The notes beneath the pieces are model-generated. The model did no database searches. It saw only the letters and a program-made list of their open reading frames with translations, and was not told where the DNA came from. A stretch of 64,000 nucleotides of DNA from contig NC_063438.1 of assembly GCF_020379485.1 (NCBI RefSeq), positions 6,466,835 through 6,530,834 of the forward strand, in the 5' to 3' direction. Made by a program: the position numbers and the translations under genes. Shown in pieces: positions 1 through 11,321 of this stretch (position 1 is its first letter; every line of letters starts with the position of its first letter). This stretch comes from Brassica napus. Taxonomy: Eukaryota; Streptophyta; Magnoliopsida; Brassicales; Brassicaceae.

Positions 1-169
1 TAGCAAAAAAAAAGTAACTCTTTTAAATGTTGTAGTTTTTATTTTCTAAATAAAACTTCTATTTTTATCATCTATTTTATTTATATAAATTATAGAATAA
101 TAAAACAACATATATAATTAAAATAATACAAATACAATAAAACAAACGAAGAAAATATAGATTCTTCTT

Positions 170-2087
170 AATCTGTCAGACAGGAGCTAAGAGATATTTT
201 GGGCATACAAAATCTGGGAGGAATGGGAACATATTTAGGATTACCGGAGAGTCTTGGGGGTTCTAAGATACAAGTTTTTGTCTTTGTTCAAGAACGGTTA
301 AATAATAGGGTCAATGGTTGGACTTTTAAGTTCTTTACGAAAGGAGGAAAAGAGGTGATTATCAAATCCGTGATTACGGCTTTGCCAAATCATGTGATGT
401 CGTGTTATCGTTTACCCAAGGCTACTGCAAAAAAAATTGACGAGTGCGGTAGCACAGTTTTGGTGGAGCCCATGCGGTAGTACAAGAGGGATGCATTGGA
501 AATCATGGGACAAAGTATGTGTAAGTAAGGAAGATGGAGGTTTAGGTTTTAAAGATATCACTGACTTTAACACTGCGATGCTTGGTAAACAATTATGGCG
601 GCTGATAGAAAAGCCAAATACTTTATTTTCTCGAGTTTTTAAAGGTCGGTACTACAGGAATGCTTCACCCCTGGAACCGATTCGTTCATACTCTCCGTCA
701 TATGGTTGGCGGAGTATTGTTTCTGCTAGATCTCTGGTAAGCAAAGGACTAATCAAAAGGGTGGGAACAGGATCTTCTATATCAGTATGGAATGATCCTT
801 GGCTCCCAACCACTCGCCCGAGACCAGCCAATAAAAATCAACACAATCTTTACCCAGACCTTACAGTGGAGTCGCTTATTGATCCTCATTTGCGACGATG
901 GAATTCGCAGGCGATTCAGGCTTTGGTGGATCCACAGGATGTGAAATTAATAGAGAGTATACCATTGAGTAGAACTCTGATAGCAGACAAGGATGGATGG
1001 CATTTCACAAATAATGGAAAATACACGGTTAAATCTGGATATCAGATTGAAAGGATATATCCAGATAAGGCAAAACCACCAGTAGTGTTTGGACCCACAG
1101 TGAATATTTTGAAAGCATATTGCTGGAAAATACGGTGTCCACCAAAGATTAAACATTTTCTATGGCAATTGGTGACAGGTTGTATAGCAGTCAAGAAAAA
1201 TCTGCATAAGCGAGGGATACCCGGCGACATTGTTTGTGCAAGATGTGGTGCGGAGGAGGAATCGATCAACCATGTGTTTTTTGAATGCCCTCCTGCACTT
1301 CAGACATGGGCTCTTTCAAAGATTCCAACATGTCCAACATTGTTTCCAACAAGTTCTCTCTTTGTGAACATGGATCATCTTTTTTGGAGAGTTGTTCCAC
1401 AGATGGAGGATCATCAGTTTGCATGGATACTATGGTATATATGGAAGGGAAGAAATAATAAAGTTTTTAGTAATATGGATGTGGATCCGTTGGATACCCT
1501 TAAACTGGCTGAAGCGGAATCAAAACTTTGGGCTGAGGCTCAAATTTTGAATGATAACAAGAGGATCCAACCGGTAGGGGCAATGATTCTTCCGTCAATC
1601 CCAGGAAGATGGTGTTTTACGGATGGTTCCTGGAAAGAAAATGATATTTTTTCTGGCCAAGGATGGTATAGTACTCTAGAGGGATTTGCGGGTTTGATGG
1701 GTGCAAGGAATGTTCGGGCGTCACTTTCTCCCCTTCATGCAGAAATGGAAGCCTTGTTATGGGCAATGGAATGTATGAAAAACTTACGACAATTTCAGGT
1801 TACGTTTGCAACGGATTGTTCTCAATTGGTGAAGATGGTTTCAACACCAGAGGAATGGCCAGCATTTGCAAGTTATTTGGAGGATATAAACAGCTTGAAA
1901 GAGAGTTTTTCCCACGCAGAGATTATCTATGTACCAAGAACGCATAACAAGAAGGCGGATAGCTTAGCCCGTAGCGCTAGGAAGGAAACGTCTTTTGTAG
2001 TTCACATGGATCAAGATCTCCCAGTTTGGTTCACAGAGTCTATATGAGTCTGTAAAGTTGATGACAAAAAAAAAAAAAAAAAAAAAA
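170..2087 (+). mobile_element. 5'-truncated LINE (non-LTR retrotransposon)
   Basis: This insertion has the marks of target-primed reverse transcription. It begins abruptly inside reverse-transcriptase coding sequence, ends in a run of about 25 A, and is flanked by the direct repeat AAAATATAGATTCTTCTT at 152-169 and 2088-2105; the leading A residues merge with the poly-A tail. Only the C-terminal part of ORF2 remains, so it is a dead-on-arrival 5'-truncated copy. The near-perfect target duplication and long A-tail suggest a recent event. Confidence 0.93.
172..2047 (+). pseudogene. LINE ORF2 remnant: RT C-terminus, zf-RVT, RNase H
   Basis: The reading frame is open from 172 (residues like LRDILGIQNLGG, the end of the RT/thumb region), then shifts frame near 437-480 and stays open to the stop at 2045-2047. 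The second frame carries the GMHWKSWDKVC segment, a zf-RVT zinc-binding stretch near 1090-1310 (CPPKIKHFLW, then CARCG, H and C ligands), and a plant-type RNase H domain from about 1610: FTDGS, HAEMEAL, TDCSQ and the terminal HNKKADSLAR motif. The single frameshift and missing 5' part rule out autonomous activity. Plant L1-like elements normally carry an additional gag-like ORF1, endonuclease and full RT, none of which is present. Confidence 0.9.
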
Positions 2088-2105
2088 AAAATATAGATTC
2101 TTCTT

Positions 2106-2580
2106 CTTCAAAGGTCTTCCTTGCTACCGGAGAACCAACACTGCCAATGTTCTTGTGATCTTCAAATTTCATGTCGCATTATAGACAAATTCTAAATAAA
2201 ATTTTATGCGGCTAAAAATTATAAACCTGATTTCTACAAAATACGTAATCCATTATTATAACTTTAAGCAACGGACTCTATAACCGTTTTTTCAGGTTGA
2301 AAATGGTGGCTATTCTTATCACTTTCTCAGAGCCTTCATAAATAATGGACTATTTATCGAATATTAATCCATCATTTGTATTTTGGTTAGTTCTCTTAAA
2401 AACACACAAAAATAATTTTTTCATCAAAATAACATACAGAAAAATATCGAACAGAAATTATTCTTCTTAAATAAAATTAAGTTATCTTCAATGAATAATA
2501 CATGTAATAAAATAAATATTTTAAATCTATTTATTTATAATATTAATAATTTAAATGTTATTTTCTAAATCTTAGACTTT
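2106..2580. other. AT-rich spacer, no gene seen
   Basis: The stretch between the LINE target duplication and the next element has short interrupted frames in both directions and no splice-linked coding signal. No RNA gene or clear repeat is visible. Confidence 0.5.
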
Positions 2581-3350
2581 AAGGGCCTGACTGGTTTCCC
2601 GTTACGACCCGCAAACGCAGCTTTTGCAGTTGGTAGCGGTTGACAGTGTTTTGAAAAAATCATACAAACTGCTACAAATCGCTCCCAACCTCTTAAAATA
2701 AAAAGCTGGTTCCAGCTAGCGTTTACGGTTGCAGGCGGTTGCGGGTGGAAAAATAAATATAAAATTATTTTCAAAAATATTTTAAAATTTTAAAATTAAA
2801 ATTTTAAAATGGAAACATTATAAATAAAAATATATACATATTTTATATATTAATTAAAATTACAAACAGTATCATAATTTGCTTTATAAAAACTTTAAAC
2901 TAACTATTTATTAGAATTTTTAAACATTTCTATACACACATATATATAACGAAATAAAATATTTTTTAAAATTTTTCAATATAAATCTTCAAAACAAATT
3001 TTATTAAAATTATAATTTTCAACTAATTTGAATTTTTTTATAAATAAACCTAATATTTTTATTAATCATATTATATTGATAATTATTGTATTTTATTAGA
3101 ATAGTATGTTTTTATATTTTTTAATGTTATAATATGTTAATATGAGTAATTTATTATTAAACTGCTGCAATATCTTAAAATCAATCAGTCACAAATATCC
3201 CGTAAACGCAATAATTTTCAAACATTATACCAGTCATACAAAACGCTTAATAACGCTTGAAACCGCAACCATCCGCATCCGCAAACTCCCGCATCCGCAA
3301 ACTCCCGCATCCGCAACCGCAACCGCTGCGTTTAAACCAGTCGGGCCCTA
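2581..3350. mobile_element. hAT-like non-autonomous DNA element
   Basis: The two ends are imperfect inverted repeats: AGGGCCTGACTGGTTT at the left and, read on the minus strand, AGGGCCCGACTGGTTT at the right. Both ends continue into GC-rich subterminal motifs of the CCGCAA(A/C)CGCAG type, while the interior is AT-rich and has no transposase frame. Subterminal short motifs and an AGGGCC-type terminus are typical of hAT MITEs. No convincing 8-bp target duplication was found, so the exact edges are uncertain by a few bases. Confidence 0.7.
3272..3328. repeat. GC-rich minisatellite CATCCGCAAACTCCCG
   Basis: About three tandem copies of a 16-bp unit (CATCCGCAAACTCCCG), grading into CCGCAACCGCAACCGC, lie inside the right subterminal region of the hAT-like element. 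They stand out against the AT-rich surroundings and probably reflect replicated subterminal transposase-binding motifs. Confidence 0.7.
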
Positions 3351-3534
3351 AATCCCGAACTCTATCCCTAAAAATCGAAACTCTATTTGTAATCATTAAT
3401 TATCCTAAAAATATGTATGTATTTTATATCTTTAAATATTATCTTGATTGTTTTTATTTGCTATTTTTATGATAATTGTTTGGTGTTACCTTACAATATT
3501 TATCTTGTGTTTTTGGTTGGATGCTTTATATCTA

Positions 3535-3565
3535 CTAGGTAAGGAATCCACGCGATATCGCGTAA
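3535..3565 (-). mobile_element. Candidate Helitron 3' terminus (minus orientation)
   Basis: Read on the minus strand, the sequence is a perfect palindrome CGCGATATCGCG, then 12 nt, then CTAG followed by T. This is the layout of a Helitron 3' end (short hairpin, about 10-12 nt, CTRR, host T). The matching 5' TC end was not found in the AT-rich DNA to the right, so the extent of the element is unknown. Confidence 0.45.
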
Positions 3566-5100
3566 GAGCTCATTTAAAAAAAATACATATTACTTTATAA
3601 TTTTAATTTTTATATTAAAAAATTAATTTTATTTTCAAAAAGAAATTCTCATGTCAAATTCGTAGAATATATGTGTTTATATTCATTTTAGATAATATAA
3701 GAAAATTATATTTTATAGTTTTAGATTACAATTGAAATACAAATACTTCAATACCAAAAATTTAAATTTTCTATTAATTTAGGTAAGTTTTATAAAAAAT
3801 TAAATTATTTAATATTTTTTGAATTAATTAAAATAACCAATACATTTTAATTTAATCATTTACTAATTTAATAAGGTACTTTATAATGACAAGTACTGCA
3901 TTCATGATTTTTGAGCTTTGTAAAAATATGTATTCTCAAAACATGATTATATAACGGCTTTAAGAGATCTTGTATCATACATATTTTTATTGGTAAATCA
4001 CACATATTCGTCTTTGCTCAAAAAAAAACCACACACATTCTTCTTTGTGCATTATTTGCATTTTATTTATTTGAAAAATTGATCTTTGACAAAATTGACA
4101 ATAAAACTCTCTCTGTTTTCTAATCTATTTTTGAGTTTTTGTTTGTTATTTTAGTTATGATTGGTCATTATCCACAATTTTTTATATAGAAGACTAATGA
4201 TTGTAATAACAGACAACCAAATATTGCAACATTTATCTAATGATTGTAATACTAACACCAAAAGTTGCAAGGACACATCACTAAATACTACAATTACCAA
4301 CAATTATAATGCTTCATGACCAATGATTACAATAACCCATTACCAAAATATGTAGTCACCAACAATTGCAATATTTCATTAATTATTTGTAATTTATTAT
4401 TTAAGTAAATGTAATAGTTAACTTCAACGATTTCAAAGATTCATTTAAATCTGACTATCTTTTCTTATTTGATCGTAATTAGAGATTCAGTTAATAATCA
4501 CTTATATCAAACTCAAACATAAATTTTAATGTGCATAACTAAATATAATTGCTTAGGTTTCCATTTTGTTAATACTTATCTATTAATAAATAAATTATTT
4601 AAATAAGTCAGAAAGTTTTATTTGAAATTCGAATAAAAAGACAAATCAACCAAAAACGTACCAAAACATGTTGCAAACCACAAAATATAACTGAAAACCA
4701 TAAATAATTTTTAAAATATATAATATTATAAAATATTAATTACCCAACAAATCAAATTATCCAAATCTATAAATATAATTTAAAATCTTATTAAATACTT
4801 ATGCAGTTTTAGAATGAATATACACTTTTTAGACATTTCTATGAGCTTTTAAATATATATGTATAATTTTAGAATAAAAATACACATCTTTAAAAGAAAA
4901 TAACTCTTTAAAAATATATACAGTTTTTATGATAAAAGATACATCATTATGAAAAAAAAACATCTTTGATCTTTTTATCTTAAAACTAATAAAATTTATA
5001 GATTAAAAAACGCATCAGTTAACATTTGTTAGAAAAAACAGATCGATTAATGTGATAATGAAAGATACATCAATTTTAGGACATCATTCAACATAAAAAC
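3566..5100. other. AT-rich spacer, probably decayed transposon DNA
   Basis: No coding frame, RNA gene or clear element boundary is visible. Around 4190-4400 short motifs such as TGATTGTAAT and AACAATTGCAAT recur loosely, giving a weak repetitive texture. The stretch may be the body of the element whose end is at 3535. Confidence 0.4.
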
Positions 5101-5461
5101 TCGTGTCTTTTCGTTTTTAATTTGCTAATATCTATTTATTAATACTTCACAAATATTAATAATTGTTTTAAATCTAAAACTCAGTGTATTAATATGATAA
5201 TTTGAATTTCTTAAAAAAAATTGTATGAAAGTTACATCTCTTAATTTTTTTACAAGAAAATTGAATTATTAGTTTTTAAAATGAATTTATGTCTTTTCGT
5301 TTGTTACTTTGCTCATATCAATTTATTTATACTTCATATAAATATTTACAATTGTTTTATATCTAAAAATAGGTGTATTAATATGAAAATTTAAATCTTT
5401 TAAGTTTTTACATGAAAAGTTGAATATTTTAAGTTAATAGTTTTTGAAATGAAAAATATAT

Positions 5462-5940
5462 GATCCATTTGTATCCATTTGGTTACGACTCGTTTGTACC
5501 CTTTTAGTCACGATCCATTCACATTATTTCGGTTACCATCCGTTCACACCCTTTTGGTTGCACTTTTCTGGTCACAACCCATTCGCAATCTTTCGGTCAC
5601 GACCATTTTCACCCTTTGGTCACGTCCCGTTTGCATTTTTTTTGTCACGATCCATTCGCAACCTTTCGGTCATGACCATTTGCATCTTTTTGGTCACAAC
5701 CTATTTGCACCTTTTTGGTCACGTTCTTGACACTTTCACACTCTTTCGGTCATGATCCATTCACATCCTTTCGTAGCCTTTCGGTCACGACATGTATGCA
5801 CATTTTTGGTCATAACACATTCGCACATTTTTCAGTCACGACACGTTCACACTCCTTGGATCATGACACGTTCATACCTTTTAGATCACAACATATTCGT
5901 ACCTCTTAGATTATGACACATCTATACCTCTTAGATCTAA
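5462..5940. repeat. Minisatellite, about 27-bp unit, block 1
   Basis: Some 16 to 17 imperfect copies of a unit reading approximately TTTCGGTCACGACCCATTCG followed by CACCCTT run head to tail. Units vary between about 24 and 30 bp, with occasional partial units. Frames across it look open only because the unit is often a multiple of three, so it is not treated as coding. Confidence 0.85.
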
Positions 5941-6107
5941 ACAAATTTTTAACTTTTCGTTGATGACACCACAGTAATATTTATAATTGTTTAATCACTG
6001 TCAATAAAAAAAATTATCTCTTAAGTTTTAAATATGAAAAGTTGTATTTATTAGCACTGAGATAAAAATTATGTCTTTTTGTTTTTACTTTGCTCATATC
6101 TATTCAT

Positions 6108-6345
6108 TATGATCATTTGCATCCTTTTGGTCACAATCTATTTGCACTATTTAATATTTTCACACCCTTTCAGCCATGCTCCATTCGCATTCTTTCGGTC
6201 GCAACCCGTTCATAGCCTTTCGGTCACGATCCGTTTGCACATTTACGGTCATGACACATTCACACCCTTTGGATCATAACATGTTCGTACCTCTAAGATC
6301 ATATCATGTTCGTACCTCTTAGATTACGGCACATTCATACCTTTT
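6108..6345. repeat. Minisatellite, about 27-bp unit, block 2
   Basis: A second block of the same GGTCACGAC-type unit, about eight copies, sits at the equivalent place in the next long tandem unit, between the same AT-rich flanks. The placement suggests the block was duplicated together with its surrounding unit. Confidence 0.8.
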
Positions 6346-7243
6346 AAATTTAAAATTATACATCTTCGTTGATGACACCATATTAATATTTATAATTGTT
6401 TAATGAATGTTAATAGGAAAATTTCATCTCTTAAGTTTTTAATATGAAAATTTGTATTTATTAGCATTGAGATGACAACTTTTGTTTTTTTTTGTTTTTA
6501 CTTTGCTCATATCTATTCATTAATACTTCATAAATATTTAAAAAAATTTAAATTTAAAAGTTAGTGTATTAATATGAAAATTTGAATCTCTTAATTTTAT
6601 ACATAAAATTTGCATCTCTTAAAATTGTTTTACATGAAAATTGTATTTATTAGGTTTTTAGATTAAAAGTTGTATATTTAACTTTTATTTTTGGTCATAT
6701 CTTATTATAATTTTACATAAATATTTAGAATCATTTATATCTAAAATCAGTGTATTAATATAAAATTGAATCTCTTAAAACTTTTATATGAAAAGTTGGG
6801 TTTACCAATTTTTAAGATGAAACATTACATGTATTGCTTATGAAAAGACACAACTTTTAAAACTAATATACATTTAAAAAATATAAAAGAATGAAAACAT
6901 ACAACTTTTGAAATTATAATGAAAATACACAAAATTATAGATAAACAATTCATTTTATAATTTGACAATTTTTCAAAACTCATTTCAATTTTTTTTAAAA
7001 AGACACAATTTTCAACATTAATTAGGTTGCTAAGTTTTTAAGATGAAAAGTTGCGTCTTTCACTTTTTTTTTGCTCATATCTACTTATTATTTTTTCATA
7101 GTATTTATAATATCTAAAAATCAGTGTATTAATATAAAATTGAATCTCTTAAAAATTTTAAAAGTTGCGTTTCTTAGTTTATATTTTTTAAGATGATAAC
7201 TAGATTTTGACCCGTGCAACCGCGTGGGTGTTCTTTTCGGTTT

Positions 7244-7247
<4 letters not shown>

Positions 7248-7287
<40 letters not shown>
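7248..7287. repeat. (AT)n microsatellite
   Basis: About 20 uninterrupted AT dinucleotides lie just inside the 3' end of the Helitron. Confidence 0.95.
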
Positions 7288-7292
<5 letters not shown>

Positions 7293-7639
7293 TTTAGTTC
7301 ATTAGTGGTATACAATTTTAACGTTAACCATATATTTAAATGTTTATATACCTATTTCAAATATAAATTTTTTATAATTTACATGGTGTAACAATCAATA
7401 GTTTAAAACCATCACATATATTTGTCGTTTTTTATTATATATTTATGTTACTGTATTTGGATTTTGTTTTTAAACAAATTAATATATGCATGAAACAACA
7501 TATTTGAAAATTATTTTGTATCAAATTTATATTCAATTTTGACCCGCCAACCTTCAAAGTCGTATTTCCTTATAGCAATATTTTTTACGTTTATTCATTT
7601 TAAAAATATATTCTTTATATATACAAAAAAATCTAAGAT

Positions 7640-9700
7640 ATATCAATTTTTATACATGTATCATATAGTTTGCAAATGTTAAGTGGTTATGTCATCAAAT
7701 TATATTTTAGTATAAATATTTTATATTTATGAAAATAAAATTATAAATTTATCAACTTAATATAATTTATCATATTTAATTCAATATAATATTTTTACTT
7801 TAATATGAATTATTATTATTATAAAATAGATAAAATAAGATATAATTTTTGTGTTTCATTTTGTAAATGATAATTGAATACATATTAATGAATAATAATA
7901 GTTCATTGCTAATTACAAAATTAGTTAAAATATTTACATAAACTTCCTGAAAGTTAAGATATTGTTAAAATATTTATCAACAGATTTGTTAGAATTATAT
8001 ATATATATATAGTTAAAATGAAAAGATATCATAATTAAAATAAATACAACAATTTTTTTTATATTATTAGCTTTAATAAAATACATGTTAATTTTTATAC
8101 ATGTATTATATAGTTTGCTAATGTTAACCCCTATTACCAACATATTATATTCTGATCATAAATACTTCTGAAAATAAAATATATAAATCTAATAATTTAA
8201 TATAGTTTATCATGTTTAGTTCAATATAATAATTTTCTCTTAATATGATTGATTATGATTATATAATAGGTAAAATAAGATAAAACTTTTATTCTTCATT
8301 TTATAAAATATATTAATGTATAATAATATTTTAAAACTAATTACGAATTATAAAAAATATGTACATAGAATTTTTGAAAATTAAGATCTTGTTAAAATCT
8401 TTTAAAGAGATTTGTTTGATTTTTTTTTAAAAAATTATATTTAAAACTAAAAGATAACATGACTAAAGTAGTTGGGAAAATGCCACAAATACCACATTCA
8501 TATTACCACTTTTCATGTTTACACTAACCAATTTTACCTTCACTTTTCATGAAGTGTAAAAGACAATTATACCATTAGGATTAACTAATTTAGACTTAGG
8601 GTTTAGAGTTGAAGGGTGGGGTAGGGTTTTTGGAATGTGAAATTTATGATTCTAATAAATATATAAATACATAAAAAATATATAAAAATTAAAAAAATAT
8701 TTTCAAACATAATTTTCGCTTTTCAAAAAGAAATTTGAAAAAAAAATCAAAAAAAATTCGAAAAAAAAAAACAAAATTTTTTTTTATAAAAAAGTTTGAA
8801 TTTGAAAATGTATAATTCGAAAACATAAAAAAAAAATTTACATTTTTTTTACTTTTTATTTTTTAATTTTTTTTATTATTTTTTTAATTTTTTAATTTTA
8901 ATTTTTAATTTTTATTTAAATAATGATTTATTATATATATAAATAACAAGGACACAAGAGTCTTTTGCCAATTAATGAAGAAGGTATTTTTAAAAATGTC
9001 TCATTAGTGGTGGTAAAAATGAAAAGTGGTACCATGAAAGTGGTAAACATGTAATTTCCCCAAAGTAGTTCAAAGATTATATATATTATTAATATTAATA
9101 AAATACATTTAATATTTTTTAAATGGTTCAAATTAAAAAATCACACATGAAAGAAGTCATAATTACTATTTTAATACAATAAGTTAAAATACATTAAGTT
9201 ATTGTTTAAATAATTTTACACAGATTTATTAGAATTTTTAAAATATAATATATAAATATATATTATATTTAAAATGAAAATATATTATGATTAAAGCAGT
9301 TACAAAGATTTTATATTATTAACTTTAAAGAAATACATGTTAATTTTTATACATGTATTATATATTTTTATAATGTTAACCCATCTTACCAACATATTAG
9401 ATTTTATTTTTGAACATAAATATTTTATAATTACGAAAATAAAATAAATAAATATATAAATTTAATATAATTTTATTATATTTAGCTCAATATAATAATT
9501 TTATTTTAATATGATTGTTTATGATTATATAATAAATAAAATATTATAGATTTTTTTATTTTTAATTTTATATAACTGAATATATTAATGTTTAGTAATA
9601 TTTTAAACTAATTTCAAAATTAGCAAAAATATTTAAATATAATTTCGAAAATGAAGATCTTGTAAAAATCTTTTTTAAACAGATTTGTTAGAATTTTAAA
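7640..9700. repeat. Three internal repeats of the Helitron
   Basis: Segments starting near 7640, 8080 and 9310 share the ordered phrases TTTTTATACATGTATTATAT, AATGTTAACCC, CAACATATTA, TAGCTCAATATAATAATTTT and GAAAATTAAGATCTTGT, each a few hundred bases long and in the same orientation. The second and third are separated by the MITE at 8474-9061. They suggest tandem growth inside the element before the MITE landed. Confidence 0.65.
8474..9061. mobile_element. MULE-type MITE, copy 1
   Basis: A 588-bp insertion flanked by the perfect 9-bp direct repeat AAAGTAGTT (8465-8473 and 9062-9070). Its ends are related in inverted orientation (GGGAAAATGCC... and ...AATTTCCCC, each followed by ACCACTTTTCAT-type motifs). 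The inside contains a TTAGGGTTTAGAGTT segment and long A/T runs. A 9-bp duplication points to a Mutator-like transposase. Copies 2 and 3 are at 23729 and 26431. Confidence 0.85.
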
Positions 9701-9887
9701 ATAAATATATTTATATTTAAAATGAAAAGATATCAAAAGATATTATGATTAAAATATTTTAAAAATTGTATTTATTATTAGTGTGAACTAAAATGTAATA
9801 GGAAATTCTATGAATAAGTCCATTAGGTCCATTTTTAAAAAAATCACACATAAATCAAGGTTGTGACTTCTGTTTTAATATATAAGA

Positions 9888-10585
9888 TTGAGATTCTTAT
9901 AATAACACAGAAATCTTAAAATTAATTGAAATTGCTATTATTAATAGATACTCTTTTAGATCGGGTTTAACCAATATTTCGAGCAAAACCGAATATCATC
10001 AGATGTGATGTGTCATATCTGATGCGACGCGTTTTGTATGTTCACCTGATAACCCTAAGAATATTTTTTTTTGTCAACTATAACCCTAAGAATATATCCC
10101 TTTGATATCACCAACAATTAAATTATATTGTATTCAATGCTTTTTTGGTTAATTTATCATATCTATAACGAATCATATACCCGGTCTCTATCACCCTATG
10201 TTCTATAAGCACTCGATCTGTACCTTTATGTCTACGTACATGTATTTTGCTAGGTACTTATACAGTCACTCTAACAATCCCCGCCCCCACACCCCTATGG
10301 AATATCTAACAACATGACGGTCAATTCTCAAAACAGCGTAGGTAGAAGCAATGCAAGTTTCCTCTGATCTCCAGCCCAGACCAAAGATCAGTACCCTATT
10401 TGAGATAGGTAAATAAAGTTACCTAAGTGAAACTGATAATGCAATATAAAGAGAGATTTTTAAGAGTTTCTGCCATGTAAACTAAATAAAGATGGTGTCT
10501 ATACACCAACAGAATGAACGACCTTCACTATACACATGGAAGAGTTTATGTGATGTAAAGATTTTTTTCATCCTTTTACTATTCA
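9888..10585. other. Spacer with no recognised gene
   Basis: No supported coding region. A short C-rich patch near 10275-10300 (CCCCGCCCCCACACCCC) interrupts otherwise AT-rich DNA. Confidence 0.4.
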
Positions 10586-10587
10586 GC

Positions 10588-10725
10588 ATATTCCGAGAGA
10601 AGAAGACACAATGGCAGACAAACTGGCACAAGGTGTTAAAAATCAACCTTCTACTATGGTTTATGTTGACTTAATTCTCCCGAGGTGGTTCTTGTATAAG
10701 GAATCAACTTTGTTTCGTTTCGCCA
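10588..10725 (+). pseudogene. LINE RNase H C-terminal remnant
   Basis: One frame from about 10588 reads PREEDTMADKLAQGV and then a tail ending LPRWFLYKEST. This is the end of a plant LINE RNase H domain: compare the HNKKADSLAR...LPVWFTES tail of the LINE at 172-2047. The upstream domain is not recognisable, so this is an old fragment. Confidence 0.7.
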
Positions 10726-11321
10726 AAGAGAGAGATTATTAGCAAAAAAATAATATATATATATATAAAGAGAGATTTACATTTAAATGCACTTTTCGAA
10801 TTAATATTACATTAGAATGTATTTTGTGCTACTTAAACACCTACAGGAGCTTAAATGACTAAATTGCCTCACAACTTCTATTTGTCTCCTAATTTCAGCA
10901 GTTTTTTTTTCTCTTTAAGTGACAAGCCATTGTTCGTTGAGGACCTACCTAACGACACCAACATCCGTAATCGATACTTGACCGAAATCAATTGTTGGTC
11001 CCTATGTTTCTTCTCTTTTAATCACTATCGCTTGACGTTCAAGGAACCGCTGCTAAGATTTAGTTCGATGGAGCATAAGCATACTTTGAAGATTATTAAA
11101 GTTTGTATAAATAACGAAGTCTATAATCAAACTTTCAAACAAGGCCAAGTTTATAATATAATTTAATAACTCAATTACATGTTAAAAGAAAATCTCAGTG
11201 ATAAAAACTATAGTCAAGAAAATTGAAACAAAAAACTATTACACTCTGTTATATTTTCTTCTTCTATTCACTAGCACAAACTGTGAAGAAAATCAGAAGA
11301 TACTTTGCCTGCTGCTAGTTC
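10726..11321. other. Intergenic, 3' side of the UBP gene
   Basis: A frame at 10855-11166 has no recognisable motif and looks like chance. The part next to 11321 should include the UBP 3' UTR (minus strand). Nothing else is visible. Confidence 0.4.

Larger units (their letters stand above)
5100..7198. repeat. Degenerate long-unit tandem array
   Basis: A unit of very roughly 190 bp recurs in the same orientation, recognised by ordered phrases: TTTGCTCATATCTATT, then ACTTCATAAATATTTA, then CAGTGTATTAATATGAAAA, then a CTCTTAAGTTTT stretch and an ATGAAAAGTTG stretch. Copies begin near 5106, 5293, 6065, 6490, 6670 and 7040. The copies differ at many sites, so the array is old. No open frame is conserved between copies. 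Two blocks of a GC-richer minisatellite lie inside it. Confidence 0.7.
7200..9887 (-). mobile_element. Non-autonomous Helitron, 2.7 kb
   Basis: On the minus strand the element starts TCTTATATATTAAAACAGAA at 9887 and ends with an ACCC...GGGT hairpin followed by CAAAATCTAG at 7200. The host bases are A at 7199 and T at 9888 on the plus strand, as expected for insertion between A and T. The head with AAAACAGAAGTCACAACCTTG resembles a common crucifer Helitron type. No Rep/helicase frame is present. The inside contains three related segments near 7640, 8080 and 9310 and a nested MULE-type MITE at 8474-9061. Confidence 0.8.

Noticed and set aside
5479..5909. Open frames across the minisatellite (FGHDPF-type peptide repeats)
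   Set aside because: Openness results from the repeat unit; the three frames are all partly open and units vary in length, so no protein is supported.
10855..11166. 103-codon frame on the plus strand
   Set aside because: No family motif, no leader or splice context, biased to Phe/Asn/Ile as expected from AT-rich spacer.
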